Shown piece after piece: positions 61,670 through 64,000 of a stretch of DNA of 64,000 nucleotides (its first letter is position 1; each line of letters starts with the position of its first letter). The position numbers were made by a program, and so were the translations under genes. The notes beneath the pieces were generated by a model, which saw only the letters and a program-made list of their open reading frames with translations, was not told the DNA's origin and did not search any database. The DNA is from Rhodocyclaceae bacterium. Lineage in GTDB: Bacteria > Pseudomonadota > Gammaproteobacteria > Burkholderiales > Rhodocyclaceae. Location: positions 1,178,001-1,242,000 of the forward strand of contig JADKDD010000002.1 of assembly GCA_016718525.1 (NCBI GenBank), written 5' to 3'.

Positions 61670-62674
61670 TCATCTCTTTTCCGCTGGGAATACCACCAGC
61701 CAGTCTTGTTTCATATCGGCAATAGTCCATCCTTTTGCCTTCGCTTCATCCAGAGCCTTATCAAGTTTGCCGATCGACGATGTCCGGTCATAGGCGACTT
61801 CGCGTTCACCATCAGTGTGATGCACCAGACCCATGAAGCGCGCGCCGCTACCTGCGGCGGTCCACTCCAGCATCGCCTGATCGCCGTCGGAATTTCCAAA
61901 GGTAAATATCGGGCGCCGTCCGATTACGCGCTGTATGCTCACCGGCTTCATTTCCTGATCATTGTTCACATCAAGTTGCGGCTGAATGACTATGGCCAAA
62001 GGGTCTTTGGCTGAACCAAGACTGGTTTTCATGACGGACCCAATGACCTGCTCCGGCGGAATTCCATAAACCCGTTCGCTGAATGCGCGCATGAAACTTA
62101 CATCACCACCTGAACAGATATAGGTCTTGAAGCCGCTGGCGCGCAGGAAAGTCAATAGTTCCAGCATTGGCTGATACACCATTTCCGTAAATGGTCGCCT
62201 GGATTTCGGATGGCGCGCCGTCGCTACCCACTCAGTCACGATTTTGTTGAACTCTTCCGTGGTGTTGCCCGCATTCGCCGCAACAACCATTTCAAACAAG
62301 GCCCTCGTTCCCCCAGCCATAACCGCTTTCATGTCGCCATCGAGCAGTGCCTTAAATGCCGGCTTCTCCTGCCACTCCGGGTGTTGCGGGGCCAGCGCGC
62401 GGATTCGGTCGAAGGTAAAAAACAGCTGGAAATACATGGGTTGTTCTGACCACAGCGTACCGTCGTTGTCGAACACTGCAATCCTCTCACCTGGTGCAAC
62501 GAAGTCCTTGCTACCGGGTTTAGTTACGCGCTCGACAAAGCTGATGATCGATGCCTTGCTGGCAGCGTTATTCCACGAAGGTAGGGGGTCAGCAGCATAG
62601 GCCGGGGCAATCCAGACAGCGACCAACAGTATCAGGAGATGCCGTAAATAATTTGTCTGGTGGCTGATCAACAT
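61670..62674 (-). CDS. Exported HAD-superfamily phosphatase-like protein
   Basis: A 334-residue protein with a signal peptide (cleavage after PAYA, residue 27) and a haloacid dehalogenase fold: motif I FDNDGTLW with Asp69 and Asp71, motif II near ICSGGD and motif IV FGNSDGD. The first aspartate pair is typical of phosphatases of the phosphoserine-phosphatase-like group. Export suggests release of phosphate from an external organic phosphate; substrate unproven. Monocistronic on context. Confidence 0.88.
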   Translation of the reverse strand: MLISHQTNYLRHLLILLVAVWIAPAYAADPLPSWNNAASKASIISFVERVTKPGSKDFVAPGERIAVFDNDGTLWSEQPMYFQLFFTFDRIRALAPQHPEWQEKPAFKALLDGDMKAVMAGGTRALFEMVVAANAGNTTEEFNKIVTEWVATARHPKSRRPFTEMVYQPMLELLTFLRASGFKTYICSGGDVSFMRAFSERVYGIPPEQVIGSVMKTSLGSAKDPLAIVIQPQLDVNNDQEMKPVSIQRVIGRRPIFTFGNSDGDQAMLEWTAAGSGARFMGLVHHTDGEREVAYDRTSSIGKLDKALDEAKAKGWTIADMKQDWLVVFPAEKR

Positions 62675-62729
62675 AATTTTTTCTCCATACGGTTAGTTTC
62701 AGAAGATTAGATCGGGGCGCGCCCACTGG

Positions 62730-63668
62730 CTAACGGCGGCCAACGCCAGCGGCGATAAGGCTTGCCCCAATAATAAGCGTTCCACCGATGAATTCACGTA
62801 ATCCCGGCACTTCACCAGCAAGCCACCACGCAGAAACTGCGGCAAACAACAGCTCACTGACCAGAATAACAATGGCGCGGGTAGCTGTCACGCGCATCAG
62901 GCCAAATTGCATCAGGCTAACCACCAACACCAAAAGAGCGCCGGTTCCCAGTATCAACGCCCATACAGATGCAGGAAGCGAAGCAGGCCAATCTTGCACG
63001 TCGTAAAAAGCCAGAGCGATAGTGGCTGTTGCTGCACTGCCTATGGTCGCCGCCAGTGTCTTTTGCGCCTGCGGGATATGATCGGCGCGCCGGACAGAGA
63101 CGTTGTACGCGGCATAAGCAATGCCCGCCATCAGTCCGAGGCCATCGCCAACCCCCAATTCGCCATTGATCGCCGAAGGGCCCAGCATAACGACGGCGCC
63201 GGAGAGCGCCATCAATACGACTCCAACCCCGCCCAACCGAATCGGTTCGGCAAGGAACCAGCGGGCAAGGAAAAGCGTCCACAACGGTGCCAAATACAAC
63301 AGCAACGTCGCACGCAGCACATTTCCATGCAGCGTGGCGAGGATGAACCCGGTATTGGTCGCGCCGCCCAGGAGGCCGATCAGTGCCAGCATCGCAAAGG
63401 GCGACGCGGGCAATGTCAGGGTGGTGCAGTCAAGCTTAGGTTTTTGGAATATTTGCTGCCAAAAAAACGCCAGACACAGGACGGTGGCGGCCAACTCCGT
63501 CGCAATGATTGCCCATACGCCGGAAACACCTTCTGCGGCCAATAAACGAAACGGATACCAACTTATGCCCCATAAGGCCGCGCTGGCAAGCAGTGCCAGT
63601 AGGGCGAGTGTTTGTGGCGGCGATGTGATTCCGGCTTGATTCGTAGTGCTAAATGAAGGGCTACCCAT
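62730..63668 (-). CDS. DMT-superfamily (EamA) transporter
   Basis: A ten-helix inner-membrane transporter of 312 residues made of two EamA repeats; the first starts at LALLALLASAALWGISWYP, the second after about residue 165. Such proteins usually export amino acids or other metabolites. ATG 63668 (MGSPSFSTTN) is preferred; an in-frame ATG at 63728 is just 19 bases from the rsmB start and would shift the promoter. Confidence 0.87.
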   Translation of the reverse strand: MGSPSFSTTNQAGITSPPQTLALLALLASAALWGISWYPFRLLAAEGVSGVWAIIATELAATVLCLAFFWQQIFQKPKLDCTTLTLPASPFAMLALIGLLGGATNTGFILATLHGNVLRATLLLYLAPLWTLFLARWFLAEPIRLGGVGVVLMALSGAVVMLGPSAINGELGVGDGLGLMAGIAYAAYNVSVRRADHIPQAQKTLAATIGSAATATIALAFYDVQDWPASLPASVWALILGTGALLVLVVSLMQFGLMRVTATRAIVILVSELLFAAVSAWWLAGEVPGLREFIGGTLIIGASLIAAGVGRR

Positions 63669-63747
63669 AGGATGTTCGCTGTATTCAACTAACGCAAACT
63701 CCCTGACAGGTGCAGGCGCTGCGGACACATGCGGCTAGACTGTTGCA

Positions 63748-64000
63748 ATGATCCAATCTTCTCACGTTTTGATTGCCCCTGCCGACACCGGATTGCCGTT
63801 TAGCCCGCCGATGGCAACGACCCTGGCTGCTGCTGCGGCTGCAGTGGCACTGGTCATTGATGGCGGAACGCCGGATGCGAGTCTGCAAGCACTGCCATCG
63901 GGAGTTCGCCCCGGTGCAATGGACCTGAGCTATAACGCACTCCGCGATTTCGGTCGAGGTGACTTTCTACTTTCGAAACTGATGGAAACGCCGCCTGCCG
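63748..64000 (+). CDS. rsmB: 16S rRNA m5C967 methyltransferase RsmB, N-terminal part (runs off window)
   Basis: The first 84 codons of a protein starting MIQSSHVLI. The NusB-like N-terminal domain of RsmB is recognisable: RPGAMDLSYNALRDFGRGDFLL and LLSKLM. The methyltransferase domain lies beyond the window. fmt-(htpX)-rsmB order supports the call. Alternative: another NusB-domain protein, less likely from context. Confidence 0.82.
   Translation, partial: MIQSSHVLIAPADTGLPFSPPMATTLAAAAAAVALVIDGGTPDASLQALPSGVRPGAMDLSYNALRDFGRGDFLLSKLMETPPA

Overview
The window reads as chromosomal DNA of a betaproteobacterium. The evidence is gene order and families: gmk-rpoZ-spoT followed by a DUF3460 protein, a LysM protein-dprA-smg-topB block divergent from def-fmt, htpX and the start of rsmB, and an OxyR with both redox cysteines at the positions known from Escherichia coli. 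Coding density is high and no tRNA, rRNA, CRISPR array or intact insertion sequence was seen. The lifestyle suggested is an aerobic, respiratory, nitrate-assimilating bacterium that can oxidise alkanes and alcohols.

Layout. 0.1-5.2 kb: coniferyl-aldehyde-type dehydrogenase, then gmk, rpoZ, spoT and DUF3460. 5.2-9.4 kb: a two-gene RND efflux operon. 9.5-17.6 kb: a peroxide-defence and alkane-oxidation block (oxyR, rubrerythrin, a GlpC-like iron-sulfur protein, DUF3501, AraC regulator, alkB, rubredoxin, second rubrerythrin, second rubredoxin, rubredoxin reductase). Two of the small genes, the rubredoxins, are under 60 codons. OxyR-like motifs (ATAG-N7-CTAT) precede both rubrerythrins. 17.6-26.3 kb: GNAT acetyltransferase, a stand-alone ketosynthase, small exported and membrane proteins, a B12-type radical SAM protein, and a LysM/LytM envelope protein carrying four 64-65-residue proline-rich repeats.

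26.4-35.8 kb is an accessory, defence-like region: a self-inhibited Fic protein, a T5orf172/GIY-YIG protein followed by a NERD-UvrD helicase, a four-gene overlapping operon resembling an ABC-three-component (ABC-3C) conflict system with an added small membrane protein, a frameshifted HEXXH metallopeptidase-like gene, and the 3' remnant of a sulfatase gene.

35.9-45.7 kb is a nitrate assimilation operon on the minus strand (nasT, leader, nrtA, nrtB, nrtD, nirB, nirD, nasA). Its leader shows a sigma-54 promoter, two hexaloop hairpins of the ANTAR type and a terminator that is mutually exclusive with the second hairpin: a complete-looking NasT antitermination switch. 45.7-64 kb: methyltransferase, GDSL-autotransporter, rhlE, a PQQ alcohol dehydrogenase with haem c, topB-smg-dprA-LysM, def-fmt, panE, htpX, a small lysine-rich protein, a HAD phosphatase-like protein, a DMT transporter and the first 84 codons of rsmB.

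A short dispersed palindromic repeat family runs through the window (about a dozen copies, core CAGCACCAACTGGC). Most copies are intergenic, but several lie inside nasA, nrtB and dprA and are translated in frame. Two roughly 90-base composite copies in inverted orientation sit at the two ends of nasA, where one encodes an insertion between iron-sulfur ligands and the other encodes the C-terminal tail and stop codon.
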